From Pseudomonas fildesensis (GTDB lineage Bacteria; Pseudomonadota; Gammaproteobacteria; Pseudomonadales; Pseudomonadaceae): 64,000 bases of DNA. Location: assembly GCF_001050345.1 (NCBI RefSeq), contig NZ_LFMW01000009.1, forward strand, positions 1-64,000, written 5' to 3'. Positions within the stretch are counted from its first letter, which is position 1; each line of letters begins with the position of its first letter. The position numbers and the translations under genes were made by a program. Below the pieces are notes generated by a model, which was not told the DNA's origin, did not search any database, and saw only the letters and a list, made by a program, of their open reading frames with translations. Positions 25,215 through 35,261 of this stretch are shown piece after piece.

Positions 25215-26297
25215 ATGCGCATTCTCATCACCGGCGGCGCTGGTTTTATCGGCTCCGCCCTGATCCGTCACTTGATTGAAAACACCGAGCACGAAGTGCT
25301 CAACCTGGACAAACTCACCTACGCCGGCAACCTGGAGTCGCTGACCAGCATCGCGTCCAACAGCCGCTATGAGTTCGTCCAGGCCGATATCATCGACCAG
25401 GCCACCGTCAGCGCCGTGCTGGCACGCTTCGAGCCCCAGGCGATCATGCACCTGGCGGCAGAGTCCCATGTCGACCGTTCCATTGACGGCCCTTCGGACT
25501 TCATCCAGACCAACATCGTCGGCACCTACAGCTTGCTGGAAGCCACTCGCGCTTACTGGCAAACGCTGGCAGAGCCGGCCAAAAGCGCATTCCGCTTCCA
25601 CCACATCTCCACCGACGAGGTGTACGGCGACCTGCACGGCGTGGACGACCTGTTCACCGAAACCACGCCGTATGCGCCCAGCTCGCCGTATTCGGCCAGC
25701 AAGGCTGCGTCCGACCACCTGGTTCGCGCCTGGCAGCGGACCTACGGTCTGCCGGTGCTGCTGACCAACTGCTCGAACAACTACGGGCCCTTCCACTTCC
25801 CCGAGAAGCTGATCCCGCTGGTGATCCTCAACGCCCTCGCGGGCAAGCCGTTGCCGGTGTATGGCGATGGTTTGCAGGTACGCGACTGGCTGTTCGTCGA
25901 GGACCACGCGCGCGCGTTGCTCAAGGTAGTCACCGAAGGCGTGGTCGGCGAGACCTACAACATCGGTGGTCATAACGAGCAGAAAAATATCGACGTAGTG
26001 CGCGGCATCTGCGCCCTGCTCGAAGAGCTGGCGCCACAGCGTCCGGCCGGTGTCGAGCAATTCACCGACTTGATCACCTTCGTCAAGGATCGCCCCGGCC
26101 ACGATCAGCGCTATGCGATCGATGCCAGCAAGATCGAACGAGAACTGGGCTGGGTCCCGGAAGAAACCTTTGAAACCGGGCTGCGCAAAACCGTGCAGTG
26201 GTACCTCGATAATCTGCAATGGTGCCGCAGGGTCCAGGACGGCAGTTATCAGGGTGAACGTTTGGGCAACACTGAGTTGAAGGATCTGATTGCATGA
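25215..26297 (+). CDS. rmlB: dTDP-glucose 4,6-dehydratase
   Basis: This 360-residue SDR-type enzyme converts dTDP-glucose to dTDP-4-keto-6-deoxyglucose, the second step of dTDP-L-rhamnose synthesis. The NAD-binding motif GGAGFIGS lies at residues 7-14. The active-site signature STDEVYGDL and the [10 protein letters not shown] (YxxxK) motif are present. The length is normal. It is the first gene of a four-gene operon whose members all overlap by about 4 bp. The rhamnose is used for lipopolysaccharide and, in some strains, rhamnolipids or glycosylation. Confidence 0.97.
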   Translation: MRILITGGAGFIGSALIRHLIENTEHEVLNLDKLTYAGNLESLTSIASNSRYEFVQADIIDQATVSAVLARFEPQAIMHLAAESHVDRSIDGPSDFIQTNIVGTYSLLEATRAYWQTLAEPAKSAFRFHHISTDEVYGDLHGVDDLFTETTPYAPSSPYSASKAASDHLVRAWQRTYGLPVLLTNCSNNYGPFHFPEKLIPLVILNALAGKPLPVYGDGLQVRDWLFVEDHARALLKVVTEGVVGETYNIGGHNEQKNIDVVRGICALLEELAPQRPAGVEQFTDLITFVKDRPGHDQRYAIDASKIERELGWVPEETFETGLRKTVQWYLDNLQWCRRVQDGSYQGERLGNTELKDLIA

Positions 26298-27169
26298 TGA
26301 AGGGAATCGTATTGGCCGGCGGTTCCGGCACCCGTTTGCACCCCATTACCCTGGGCGTGTCCAAACAGCTGTTGCCGGTGTATGACAAGCCGATGATCTA
26401 CTACCCGATCTCGGTGCTGATGCTGGCGGGTATCAAGGACATCCTGGTGATTTCCACACCCACGGACCTGCCGCAGTACCGCAATCTGCTGGGCGATGGC
26501 AGCCAGTTTGGCGTGCGCTTCAGCTATGCGGAGCAGCCCTCGCCGGATGGTCTGGCGCAGGCATTTATCATTGGTGAGGAATTCATCGGGAATGACCCGG
26601 TGTGCCTGATCCTGGGTGACAACATCTTCCACGGCCAACACTTCGGTGACCAATTGCGCACAGCTGCCGAACGCCCGTCAGGCGCTACGGTATTTGGCTA
26701 TTGGGTCAAAGACCCAGAGCGTTTTGGCGTGATCGATTTCGACAAGGAGGGCCGCGCCCTTTCAATCGAAGAAAAACCGGCCAAACCCAAGTCCTCTTAC
26801 GCCGTGACCGGTCTGTATTTCTACGACAGCGACGTGATCAAGATCGCCAAGGCGGTCAAGCCGTCGCCCCGTGGCGAGCTGGAGATTACCGATGTCAACA
26901 ACGCTTACCTTAAGCGTGGCGACTTGCATGTTGAACGTTTCGGCCGTGGTTTTGCCTGGCTCGACACAGGTACCCATGACAGTCTGCTTGAGGCCTCGAC
27001 CTACGTGCAGACTATTGAGCACCGCCAAGGTCTGAAGGTGGCTTGCCTGGAAGAGATTGCCTATGAAAATAACTGGATCGACCGCGACCACTTGCTGGAA
27101 CGCGCCAAGTACTTCGGCAAGACCGGCTATGGCCAATACCTGTACTCGCTGGCCGGAGAGAGCAAGTGA
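26294..27169 (+). CDS. rmlA: Glucose-1-phosphate thymidylyltransferase
   Basis: This 291-residue nucleotidyltransferase makes dTDP-glucose from glucose-1-phosphate and dTTP, the first and feedback-controlled step of the pathway. The N-terminal signature [17 protein letters not shown] is intact, with [10 protein letters not shown] and [10 protein letters not shown] following. Two ATG codons stand in tandem at 26294 and 26297; the first overlaps the rmlB stop. The 3' end overlaps rmlC, which begins with GTG. Confidence 0.97.
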   Translation: MMKGIVLAGGSGTRLHPITLGVSKQLLPVYDKPMIYYPISVLMLAGIKDILVISTPTDLPQYRNLLGDGSQFGVRFSYAEQPSPDGLAQAFIIGEEFIGNDPVCLILGDNIFHGQHFGDQLRTAAERPSGATVFGYWVKDPERFGVIDFDKEGRALSIEEKPAKPKSSYAVTGLYFYDSDVIKIAKAVKPSPRGELEITDVNNAYLKRGDLHVERFGRGFAWLDTGTHDSLLEASTYVQTIEHRQGLKVACLEEIAYENNWIDRDHLLERAKYFGKTGYGQYLYSLAGESK

Positions 27170-27711
27170 AAGTAGTTGAAACCTCATTGCCCGGCGTGCT
27201 GATCCTTGAACCGAAAGTGTTCGGTGATGAGCGCGGTTTTTTCTACGAAAGCTTCAACGCCCGCGCCTTTGAAGAGGCCACCGGGCTCAAGCGTAATTTC
27301 GTGCAGGACAATCACTCGCGCTCGCAGAAAGGTGTGCTGCGGGGCCTGCACTATCAGCTTGAACACACGCAGGGCAAACTGGTGCGCGTCATCGCCGGTG
27401 AAGTGCTGGATGTAGCCGTCGATATCCGCCGCAGCTCGCCGAACTTCGGCCAGTGGGTAGGCGTGCGCCTGTCGGCGCAGAACAATCACCAACTGTGGGT
27501 GCCGGAAGGGTTTGCCCACGGGTTCGTGGTGCTGAGCGAATACGCCGAGTTCTTGTATAAGACCACTGACTACTACCAGCCGAGCGCCGAGCGCAGCATT
27601 TTGTGGAATGACCCGACGCTGGCCATCGACTGGGAACTGACTGAGACGCCGCAACTGTCCGCCAAGGACCAGGCGGGCAAACTGCTGATGGAAGCCGACC
27701 TGTTCCCATGA
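27166..27711 (+). CDS. rmlC: dTDP-4-dehydrorhamnose 3,5-epimerase
   Basis: This 181-residue cupin-type epimerase carries out the third step. Characteristic segments are [29 protein letters not shown] with the catalytic His, and [14 protein letters not shown]. Translation starts at GTG 27166 within a GTGA overlap with the rmlA stop, so coupling is likely. It overlaps rmlD by 4 bp. Confidence 0.97.
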   Translation: MKVVETSLPGVLILEPKVFGDERGFFYESFNARAFEEATGLKRNFVQDNHSRSQKGVLRGLHYQLEHTQGKLVRVIAGEVLDVAVDIRRSSPNFGQWVGVRLSAQNNHQLWVPEGFAHGFVVLSEYAEFLYKTTDYYQPSAERSILWNDPTLAIDWELTETPQLSAKDQAGKLLMEADLFP

Positions 27712-28589
27712 CTACCCCTCTAAAGATCCTCATCACCGGCGAACACGGCCAAGTCTCCCGGGAGCTGCAACAGCGGCTCCAGAACCTGGGCGAACTCATC
27801 GTACTGGGCCGCAACCAACTGGACCTGGCCAACGTCGACCAGATCCGCCAGCAAGTGCGCGCCCATCGCCCGGACCTGATCATCAACGCCGCAGCCCACA
27901 CCGCCGTCGATCAAGCCGAAAGCGAGCCGGATGCAGCCTTCACCATCAACGCCATCGCCCCCGGCGTCCTCGCCGAGCAAGCCAAGGCCCTGGGCATCCC
28001 GCTGATCCACTATTCCACCGACTACGTGTTCGACGGCAGCAAAACTGCGCCCTACACCGAAGCCGACACGCCAAACCCGCTGGGCATCTACGGCCAAAGC
28101 AAGCTGGCCGGCGAACAGGCGATCGTGGCCGTGGGCGGCGAGTACCTGATCCTGCGCACCAGTTGGGTTTACTCCAATCACGGCAAGAATTTCCTGCTGA
28201 CCCTGCAACGCCTGCTGCAGGAAAAACCGCACATGCGCATCGTCGCCGACCAGATCGGCGCACCGACCTGGGCGGGCACCATCGCCAACAGCACCCGCGC
28301 GTTGATCGAGCGCTGGCAGGCAGGCCAGGCGGGCGACTGGGGCGTCTATCACCTGACCGGTCAGGGTGAGACGTCTTGGTTCGGCTTTGCCCAGGCGATT
28401 GGCGAGCACCTGCGCGCCGAAGGTAAAGCCTGCGCCGAGCTGGAGGCGATTCCTTCCAGCGCCTACCCGACGCCAGCCAAGCGCCCGCTGAACTCACGCC
28501 TCGATTGCAGCCACCTGCAGCAACAGTGGCAGGTCAGCCAGCCGCAGTGGCACGACGCATTGCGCGAGTGTCTTGCAGAGCAGCACTAG
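27708..28589 (+). CDS. rmlD: dTDP-4-dehydrorhamnose reductase
   Basis: This 293-residue NADPH-dependent reductase completes dTDP-L-rhamnose. It has an ITGEHGQVSREL dinucleotide-binding start, INAAAHTAVDQAE, the STDYVFDG motif, and YGQSKLAGE with the YxxxK pair. The gene order rmlB-A-C-D differs from rmlBDAC in P. aeruginosa as I recall it. It ends 36 bp before dctB, which may be read through from the same transcript. Confidence 0.96.
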   Translation: MTTPLKILITGEHGQVSRELQQRLQNLGELIVLGRNQLDLANVDQIRQQVRAHRPDLIINAAAHTAVDQAESEPDAAFTINAIAPGVLAEQAKALGIPLIHYSTDYVFDGSKTAPYTEADTPNPLGIYGQSKLAGEQAIVAVGGEYLILRTSWVYSNHGKNFLLTLQRLLQEKPHMRIVADQIGAPTWAGTIANSTRALIERWQAGQAGDWGVYHLTGQGETSWFGFAQAIGEHLRAEGKACAELEAIPSSAYPTPAKRPLNSRLDCSHLQQQWQVSQPQWHDALRECLAEQH

Positions 28590-28625
28590 GCATAATGCGC
28601 CTGTACCCACAGGCGCACGACTCCC

Positions 28626-30434
28626 ATGACTCCACCCCTCCCACGAAGACCCCGCTGGCGCAGCCTCGCCCTGCTCGCGCTGTGCCTGGCACCGTTGCTG
28701 TGGCCGCTGGAGCACTTGGCCGAGCGCTATTACCGCAGCGAACTGGCCGGGCAGAATCGTCAGACCCTCGACCTGTACGTCGCCAACCTGCTGGGTACGC
28801 TGCATCGCTATGAGGTGCTGCCGCAAATCCTCGGCGACTTGCCGGCCCTGCGCACCGCGCTGGACGCCCCTGAGGTCAGCACCAACCTGGTCAGCGCCAA
28901 CTTGCTGCTCAAGGATGTCGCCGCCCAGGCCGGTGTGGAAGTGATGTACCTGATGGACACCACCGGCAAAACACTGGCCGCGTCCAACTGGGACAAGCCG
29001 GACAGCTTCGTCGGGCGTAATTTCTCGTTCCGACCCTATTTCAGCGAAGCCATGGCCGGGCGTCTGGGGCGGTTTTTCGGCTTGGGCACCACCTCGGCCA
29101 AGCGCGGCTACTTCTTCGCCGCCGCCGTGCGCGATGGCGACACTATCATCGGCGTGCTGGTGGTGAAGGTCGACCTGGACCACACCGAAAGCCTGTGGGG
29201 CAACACCCCGGAACAACTGCTGGTCACCGACCACAACGGCGTGGTGATTCTCACGTCGCGCCCGCAATGGCGCTTTCGGGCGACCCGGCCGCTGACTGCC
29301 GAAGAGCGCCAGGCGATCATCGCCATCCAGCCTTACCCGACCCGTGACCCGCAACCGCTGGCCTTGAGCACCACGGCGTGGCTGCGCCAATCCACGGCCA
29401 TCGCCGAGACCGGCTGGAACGTGGAAATCCTCGCGCCGCGCTCGCTGATCAACCGCCCGGTGCGTACGGTAGTCGCGGTAGGTGGCGCCACGCTGCTGGT
29501 GCTGATGTTGCTGCTGGGCTTGATGATGCAACGCCGTCGGCATTACCTGGAACGCATTGCCTTCGAAGCCAAGGCCCGCCGCGAGCTGGAGATGCGCGTG
29601 GTAGAGCGGACCAGCGACCTGGAAGGCCTCAACCGGCGCCTGAAACAGGAAGTATTGGAGCGCGAACATGCCCAGCAGGAGCTGGTGCGCGCCCAGGACG
29701 ACCTGGTGCAAGCGGGCAAACTCTCGGCGCTGGGCACCATGTCGGCGAGTATCAGCCACGAACTCAATCAGCCCCTGGCGGCGATTCGCAGCTATGCGGA
29801 AAACGCCGAAATCCTCCTCGACCATGAACGCACCAGCGATGCCCGGGGCAATCTCAAGCTGATCAGCGAGTTGACCGGGCGCATGGCCTCGATCATCGCC
29901 CACCTGCGTGCCTTCGCCCGCCGCGACCGGCACGCGCCGGAAAGCGTGGCCCTGCAACCGGCGCTGGACGATGCCCTGGCCTTGCTGGCCAAGCGCCGAC
30001 GCTCGATGGAAGTCGAGTTGATCCGCGATCTTCCGGAAGCGACCCTGTGGGTACAGGCTGGCGAAACCCGTCTGCGCCAGGTGCTCGGCAACCTTTTGGC
30101 CAACGCCCTCGATGCCCTCACCGAAAAAGGCCCGCCGCGCAAACTCTGGCTGAGTGCCCAAACCACCGAGACGGGCGTCAACCTGTACATTCGCGACAAC
30201 GGCCCGGGATTTTGCATGGAAGCCCTGGGCCGCGCCAGCGAGCCGTTCTACACCACCAAGACCCGCACCCAGGGCCTGGGGCTAGGCCTGGCGATCTGTG
30301 ACACCCTGATGCGTGCCTTTGGCGGCGAACTGCTGTTCGCCAACCACAAGGAAGGCGGCGCGTTGTTAACCTTGAAATTGCGTGCCGGCTCGCCGGGCGT
30401 CAGTCTGCAACCGTCCGAGGACCGCAGTGTATGA
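28626..30434 (+). CDS. dctB: C4-dicarboxylate sensor histidine kinase
   Basis: This 602-residue membrane kinase has an N-terminal helix (SLALLALCLAPLLWPL), a periplasmic double-Cache sensor of about 270 residues (NFSFRPYFSEAMAG is typical of DctB) and a second helix near residues 285-305. A coiled coil precedes the kinase core, with phosphoacceptor His in SISHELNQPLA near residue 378. The ATPase N, G1 and G2 boxes are NLLANALDAL, DNGPGF and GLGLGLAI. It partners dctD, whose ATG overlaps its stop. Succinate, fumarate and malate are the known family ligands. The dct transporter genes are not in this window. Confidence 0.9.
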   Translation: MTPPLPRRPRWRSLALLALCLAPLLWPLEHLAERYYRSELAGQNRQTLDLYVANLLGTLHRYEVLPQILGDLPALRTALDAPEVSTNLVSANLLLKDVAAQAGVEVMYLMDTTGKTLAASNWDKPDSFVGRNFSFRPYFSEAMAGRLGRFFGLGTTSAKRGYFFAAAVRDGDTIIGVLVVKVDLDHTESLWGNTPEQLLVTDHNGVVILTSRPQWRFRATRPLTAEERQAIIAIQPYPTRDPQPLALSTTAWLRQSTAIAETGWNVEILAPRSLINRPVRTVVAVGGATLLVLMLLLGLMMQRRRHYLERIAFEAKARRELEMRVVERTSDLEGLNRRLKQEVLEREHAQQELVRAQDDLVQAGKLSALGTMSASISHELNQPLAAIRSYAENAEILLDHERTSDARGNLKLISELTGRMASIIAHLRAFARRDRHAPESVALQPALDDALALLAKRRRSMEVELIRDLPEATLWVQAGETRLRQVLGNLLANALDALTEKGPPRKLWLSAQTTETGVNLYIRDNGPGFCMEALGRASEPFYTTKTRTQGLGLGLAICDTLMRAFGGELLFANHKEGGALLTLKLRAGSPGVSLQPSEDRSV

Positions 30435-31816
30435 GTATCGATAACCAGATTCAGGTGGTGTTGATCGACGACGATCCACACCTGCGTCAGGCCCTGTGCC
30501 AGACCCTGGACCTGGCCGGGCTGAAAGTCCTGACCCTGGGCGAAGCCACCGGCCTCACTGCGCGCCTGTCTCGTGATTGGCCGGGCGTGGTGGTCAGCGA
30601 TATCCGCATGCCCGGCATGGACGGCCTGGAGTTGCTCGCCGAACTGCACGGCCAGGACCCGGAGCTACCGGTGCTGCTGATCACCGGCCACGGCGACGTG
30701 CCGCTGGCGGTGCAGGCCATGCGTGCCGGCGCCTATGACTTCCTCGAAAAACCCTTCGCCAGCGACGCACTACTCGACAGCGTGCGCCGCGCCCTGGCCT
30801 TGCGCCGGCTGGTGTTGGACAACCGCAGCCTGCGCCTGGCCTTGAGTGATCGCCAACAACTGAGCACGCGCCTGGTGGGCCACTCGCCGCAAATGCTGCG
30901 CCTGCGCGAGCAGATCGGCGCGCTGGCGGCTACTCGGGCCGACGTGCTGATCCTGGGTGAAACCGGCGCCGGCAAGGAAGTCGTCGCCCGTGCGCTGCAC
31001 GACCTGTCGAGCCGGCGCAGCGGTCCGTTTGTAGCAATCAACGCCGGTGCCCTGGCCGAGTCGGTGGTGGAAAGCGAGCTGTTCGGCCATGAGCCGGGCG
31101 CCTTTACCGGGGCGCAGAAGCGGCGCATCGGCAAGTTCGAGTTCGCCAACGGCGGCACGCTGTTCCTCGATGAAATTGAGAGCATGAGCCTGGATGTGCA
31201 GGTCAAGCTGCTGCGCCTGTTGCAGGAGCGCGTGGTCGAGCGCCTCGGCGGCAATCAGCTGATCCCGCTGGACATCCGCATCATCGCCGCCACCAAGGAA
31301 GACCTGCGTCAGTCCGCCGACCAGGGCCGCTTCCGCGCCGACTTGTATTACCGCCTCAACGTCGCACCGCTGCGCATTCCGCCGCTGCGCGAGCGCGGTG
31401 AAGATGCGCTGATGCTGTTCCAGCACTTCGCCGACGAAGCCAGCAGCCGCCACGGCCTGCCGCTGCACGAACTACAACCGGGCCAGCGCGCCCTGCTGTT
31501 GCGCCACAGCTGGCCGGGCAATGTACGGGAACTGCAAAACGCTGCGGAGCGCTTTGCCCTGGGCCTGGAACTGGCGCTGGATAACACTCAGGACAATCCC
31601 GCAGCCGGCGTGCTGACCTCCACACCGGGCGGCTTGAGTGAACAAGTCGAGCAGTTCGAAAAAAGCCTGATCGCCGCCGAACTCACCCGCCCCCACAGCT
31701 CCGTGCGCAGCCTCGCCGAAGCCCTGGGCATCCCGCGCAAGACCTTGCACGACAAACTGCGCAAGCACGGCCTCAACTTCGCCGACAGCGGCAATCACAG
31801 CGCTGACGACGAATGA
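30431..31816 (+). CDS. dctD: Sigma-54-dependent response regulator for C4-dicarboxylate transport
   Basis: This 461-residue NtrC-family activator has a receiver domain with phospho-acceptor Asp57 (VVVSDIRMPGMDG). An AAA+ domain follows with Walker A GETGAGKEV and the sigma-54 contact loop GAFTGA. A Fis-type helix-turn-helix lies at the end (VRSLAEALGIPRKTLHDKL). The start ATGA overlaps the dctB stop. It should activate dicarboxylate uptake genes with RpoN. Confidence 0.93.
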   Translation: MSIDNQIQVVLIDDDPHLRQALCQTLDLAGLKVLTLGEATGLTARLSRDWPGVVVSDIRMPGMDGLELLAELHGQDPELPVLLITGHGDVPLAVQAMRAGAYDFLEKPFASDALLDSVRRALALRRLVLDNRSLRLALSDRQQLSTRLVGHSPQMLRLREQIGALAATRADVLILGETGAGKEVVARALHDLSSRRSGPFVAINAGALAESVVESELFGHEPGAFTGAQKRRIGKFEFANGGTLFLDEIESMSLDVQVKLLRLLQERVVERLGGNQLIPLDIRIIAATKEDLRQSADQGRFRADLYYRLNVAPLRIPPLRERGEDALMLFQHFADEASSRHGLPLHELQPGQRALLLRHSWPGNVRELQNAAERFALGLELALDNTQDNPAAGVLTSTPGGLSEQVEQFEKSLIAAELTRPHSSVRSLAEALGIPRKTLHDKLRKHGLNFADSGNHSADDE

Positions 31817-31842
31817 CCCTGTCTACCCACCAAGAGGCCGCC

Positions 31843-32298
31843 ATGAGCCGCGACAGCCGTTACCTGGAATCCATCCTTCACCACGACATCCCCCTCACAC
31901 GGGAAATGGGCCTCAAGGTGCTCGACTGGCAATACGGCCAGTTGCAGCTACACCTGCCGTTGCTAGCCAATATCAACCACAAGAGCACCATGTTCGGCGG
32001 CAGCCTTTACTGCGGCGCCGTGCTGGCGGGCTGGGGTTGGCTGCACCTGCAATTGCGCGAAGAAGGCATCGAAGACGGGCATATCGTGATTCAGGAAGGG
32101 CAGATCAGTTATCCGCTGCCAGTGACGCGAGACGCGACGGCGATTTGCCCGGCGCCGGAGGAGAAGGTGTGGAAGCGCTTTTTGGCGACCTACAAGCGGT
32201 ATGGGCGGGCGCGGTTGACGCTGGAGACGTGGATTGTGAATGAGGGCAGTGAGGAGCGAGCGGTGGCGTTCAGCGGCCAGTACGTCCTGCACCGCTGA
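31843..32298 (+). CDS. YiiD-C-type hotdog thioesterase
   Basis: I take the ATG at 31843 because AAGAGG stands five bases upstream; an earlier ATG at 31813 overlaps the dctD stop and would add ten residues. The 151 residues form the putative thioesterase domain seen at the C-terminus of YiiD, with the conserved NINHKSTMFGGSLYCGAVL helix and core segment. The substrate is unknown. It may be co-transcribed with dctBD, but no functional link is evident. A REP pair follows the stop. Confidence 0.8.
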   Translation: MSRDSRYLESILHHDIPLTREMGLKVLDWQYGQLQLHLPLLANINHKSTMFGGSLYCGAVLAGWGWLHLQLREEGIEDGHIVIQEGQISYPLPVTRDATAICPAPEEKVWKRFLATYKRYGRARLTLETWIVNEGSEERAVAFSGQYVLHR

Positions 32299-32317
32299 AA
32301 ACCATCACACAAAACCA

Positions 32318-32408
32318 ATGTGGGAGGGGGCTTGCTCCCGATAGCGGAGTGTCAGTCGGTACATCTTTGACTCACCACCGCCATCGGGAGCAAGCCCCCT
32401 CCCACATT
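32318..32408. repeat. REP palindrome pair (GTGGGAGGGGGCTTGCTCCC type)
   Basis: Two inverted arms of roughly 25 bp enclose about 40 bp of unique sequence, in the convergent space between the thioesterase and cysQ. Confidence 0.85.
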
Positions 32409-32424
32409 TAGATCGGCTGAGGCC

Positions 32425-33261
32425 TTAAGAGCGGGCCAGGGTCAGCAAGCGCTCACGCCACGCCGCCTTCGCCGGCAACGCCAGGAAAAACGGGTTCAAC
32501 AACGACGCCCGCGCCGGATAGCTGAACGGCTCGCCACTCAACTCCAGCACCTCGCCGCCCGCCCCTTCCAATACGCCCTGCGCCGCCGCCGTATCCCACT
32601 GCGAGGTCGGCGCCAGGCGCGGATAACAATCGGCGCTGCCCTCGGCCAACAGGCAGAACTTTAACGAACTGCCGATATTCGCCAGCTTCAACTCACCCAA
32701 GCCCGCGCTCAAACCGTCCAGCAGGCGCTCCTGCTCGGGGCTGGTATGCCGACGGCTGGCGACCACGGTAAAAGCTTCGCCGGCCGCCGGTGTCTCGCGC
32801 ACCTGGATCTGCTTGGGCGCTTCATTCACATCAGAACGCCACGCCCCCAGGCCCGCGCCACCAAAGTAGCAGCGGCCACTGGTCGGCATGGAGACCACGC
32901 CAAACACCACGCGGCCGTTTTCGATCAACGCCACGTTGACGGTGAACTCTTCACTGCCTGCGATAAATTCCTTGGTGCCATCCAAGGGGTCCACCAGCCA
33001 CCAGCGCTGCCAACTGGCGCGCACGCTCTGGTCAATATCGGCGTCTTCTTCGGACAGCACCGGGATGCTTGGGTCGAGCGCGGTAAGGCCGGCGAGAATC
33101 AGGTGGTGAGCGGCGAGGTCTGCCGCCGTCACCGGCGAATCATCGGCCTTGGACGTCACCGCCACATCGGCGCGCCAGTAAGGCAGGATGACTTCACCCG
33201 CCTGGCGAGCCAGCTCAATCACAGGGGCGATAAACGGGTGGCCTAAAAACAGTTCGCTCAT
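32425..33261 (-). CDS. cysQ: 3'(2'),5'-bisphosphate nucleotidase
   Basis: This 278-residue magnesium phosphatase of the inositol-monophosphatase superfamily hydrolyses PAP, the by-product of sulfate assimilation. Metal-binding motifs are DDSPVTAAD, LSEEDADI and VDPLDGTKEF, followed by VASRRHTSPEQ and the late DTAAAQGVLEGAG. It is the second gene of a nudE-cysQ operon; its ATG overlaps the nudE stop (ATGA). Confidence 0.95.
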   Translation of the reverse strand: MSELFLGHPFIAPVIELARQAGEVILPYWRADVAVTSKADDSPVTAADLAAHHLILAGLTALDPSIPVLSEEDADIDQSVRASWQRWWLVDPLDGTKEFIAGSEEFTVNVALIENGRVVFGVVSMPTSGRCYFGGAGLGAWRSDVNEAPKQIQVRETPAAGEAFTVVASRRHTSPEQERLLDGLSAGLGELKLANIGSSLKFCLLAEGSADCYPRLAPTSQWDTAAAQGVLEGAGGEVLELSGEPFSYPARASLLNPFFLALPAKAAWRERLLTLARS

Positions 33262-33824
33262 GCGCTGAACGCTCCACGCTGGGTCAGCAGATCTCGTACC
33301 AGGTACAGCGCGGCCAGGGCGCGGCCTTCGCTGAATTGCTCGTTTTGCGCCAGTTGCGACAGCTCCCGCAGGTTGACCCTTTCCACGCGCATCGGCTCGG
33401 GCTCGTCGCCTTCAAGGCGTTCTTCGTAGAGATCGGTGGCCAGCACCACCTGGATTTTCTGGCTCATATAGCCGGGCGACAACGACAGTTCGGTAATGTG
33501 TTCCAACTGGCGCGCACCGTAGCCCGCTTCTTCCTTGAGCTCGCGGTCGGCGGCCGCCAGTATGTCTTCGCCGGGCTCGATCAACCCCTTGGGCAACGAC
33601 AACTCATACTCATCGGTGCCGCCGCAGTACTCTTCCACCAGCAACGCGTGATCATCATCGATCATCGCCACGATCATCACCGCGCCGTAGCCGGCACCGC
33701 GGCCCACCAAGCGCTCGTAGGTCCGTTCAACGCCATTGGAAAAGCGCAATTGCACTTCCTCCACGCGGAACAAACGGCTACTGGCGACTATTTCGCGGGC
33801 GAGGACGGTGGGTTTCTGGCGCAT
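33258..33824 (-). CDS. nudE: Nudix hydrolase for ADP-compounds
   Basis: This 188-residue hydrolase cleaves ADP-ribose, NADH and Ap(n)A in E. coli. The Nudix box is present as GLIEPGEDILAAADRELKEE. The length and the flanking cysQ and divergent yrfG match the NudE neighbourhood known from other gammaproteobacteria. It is the promoter-proximal gene of the pair. Confidence 0.93.
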   Translation of the reverse strand: MRQKPTVLAREIVASSRLFRVEEVQLRFSNGVERTYERLVGRGAGYGAVMIVAMIDDDHALLVEEYCGGTDEYELSLPKGLIEPGEDILAAADRELKEEAGYGARQLEHITELSLSPGYMSQKIQVVLATDLYEERLEGDEPEPMRVERVNLRELSQLAQNEQFSEGRALAALYLVRDLLTQRGAFSA

Positions 33825-33911
33825 GAGCGGCTCCTTGGCGTGATCGGGTTACTATACCGTGGCTTTTCCGATTGTCTGTGTCGGATATCTTTACTTACAT
33901 GAGACCGCCCC

Positions 33912-34574
33912 ATGCCCTCTTTGCCCTGGCACGCCATCGACACCGTCCTGCTGGACATGGACGGCACCCTGCTCGACCTGCACTACGACAACCACTTCTG
34001 GATGGAACACCTGCCCCAGCGTTACGCCGAGCTGCACGGGGTGAGCCGGGCGATGGCCGAGATGGAGTTGCAGCCACTGTTCGAGCGTAACGCCGGCCAG
34101 TTGCAATGGTATTGCCTGGACTTCTGGAGCGCCGAGCTGAACATCCCGGTGCGCGAACTCAAGCTGGAAACGGCCCACCTGATCGCCCTGCGCCCGGATG
34201 CCGACACCTTTCTGGCGGCGATCAAACAAGCCGGCAAGCGGGTGATCCTGATCACCAACGCCCATCGTGATTCGCTGTCATTGAAGTTGGAACGCATTGA
34301 ACTGGCGCCGTATTTCGAGCGTTTGATCAGTTCCCATGACTACGGTTTCGCCAAGGAAAACCCGCAGTTCTGGGATGCCTTGCACGCTGACATCCATTTC
34401 GACCCGGCCCGCAGCCTGTTTATCGACGACACGTTGCCGATCCTGCGCAGCGCCCGGGATTTTGGCGTGGGGCACCTGCTGGCGGTGAAAGAACCGGACA
34501 GCCGGAAGGGGCCAAAGGACACGGTGGAGTTTGCTGCAGTGGGGGATTATCGGGATCTGATTGCCGGACTCTAA
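33912..34574 (+). CDS. yrfG: HAD-family GMP/IMP nucleotidase
   Basis: This 220-residue HAD phosphatase has motif I DMDGTLLDLHYDN with the nucleophile Asp, motif II ILITNAHRDS, and motif III/IV in KENPQFW and SLFIDDTLPIL. YrfG of E. coli is the named relative. It is divergent from nudE and followed by a REP pair. Confidence 0.9.
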   Translation: MPSLPWHAIDTVLLDMDGTLLDLHYDNHFWMEHLPQRYAELHGVSRAMAEMELQPLFERNAGQLQWYCLDFWSAELNIPVRELKLETAHLIALRPDADTFLAAIKQAGKRVILITNAHRDSLSLKLERIELAPYFERLISSHDYGFAKENPQFWDALHADIHFDPARSLFIDDTLPILRSARDFGVGHLLAVKEPDSRKGPKDTVEFAAVGDYRDLIAGL

Positions 34575-34578
34575 TCAA

Positions 34579-34669
34579 ATGTGGGAGGGGGCTTGCTCCC
34601 GATAGCAGTGTGTCAATCAAAGCTTCCTTGACTGACACTCCGTCATCGGGGGCAAGCCCCCTCCCACCT
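34579..34669. repeat. REP palindrome pair (GTGGGAGGGGGCTTGCTCCC type)
   Basis: Same family as 32318-32408. The arms are separated by about 40 bp, between the convergent yrfG and kbp genes. Confidence 0.85.
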
Positions 34670-34682
34670 TTTCGCCCGTGTA

Positions 34683-35129
34683 TTACTCAGGAATACGCAA
34701 CGTCTGCCCTGGGTAAATCTTGTCTGGATGAGACAACAGCGGCTTGTTGGCCTCGAAGATCTTGTTGTACTTGTTGGCATCTTTGTAGAAGTGAAGGGAG
34801 ATTTTGCTCAGCGTGTCGCCACTGAGCACCGTGTAAAAGACGGCGGCCGCCACGACTGGGCCCGGGCCGGATACGGTGATCTGGTCATCCACACTCGCCA
34901 CACCGGCAATATTGCCCAGCGCCAGCAGAATCTTCTCTTTCTCTTCCTGGGTCGCGACTTCACCGGTTACGGTCACTTTGTCGCCATCCACCGTGGTCTG
35001 CACGTTCGGATTACCCAGACCCACCTTTGCCACGTGCTCCTTCAACTGCTCACTGGCGTTCGCATTACCCGGCGTCAACAGATCAATCAACTTCTCGCCT
35101 GCTTCCTTAACAAAGCTAAAAATACTCAT
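34683..35129 (-). CDS. kbp: BON- and LysM-domain protein (Kbp/YgaU type)
   Basis: This 148-residue protein has a short helical lead, a BON domain at about residues 25-90 (VQTTVDGDKVTVTGEVATQE) and a LysM domain at about 97-146 (YTVLSGDTLSKISLHFYKD and YPGQTLRIPE). It lacks a signal peptide, like E. coli Kbp, which is a cytoplasmic potassium-binding protein. The assignment rests on the domain order and length. It is a monocistronic gene convergent with yrfG. Confidence 0.9.
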   Translation of the reverse strand: MSIFSFVKEAGEKLIDLLTPGNANASEQLKEHVAKVGLGNPNVQTTVDGDKVTVTGEVATQEEKEKILLALGNIAGVASVDDQITVSGPGPVVAAAVFYTVLSGDTLSKISLHFYKDANKYNKIFEANKPLLSHPDKIYPGQTLRIPE

Positions 35130-35261
35130 GGTGCGCTCTCCTTGGTAGTTGGTTTCCAGATGCCCAAGACTAGACCAGTCCTACAGACTTGGGTTCCAGC
35201 CCGACCAAAGACCCAAACGCGCTAGAATCCCCCCGCCGTTGGAATAAGCCCTGGAGCGAAG

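Noticed and set aside
28494..30161. Minus-strand open frame opposite dctB
   Set aside because: Histidine-kinase motifs lie on the plus strand; the antisense frame has none.
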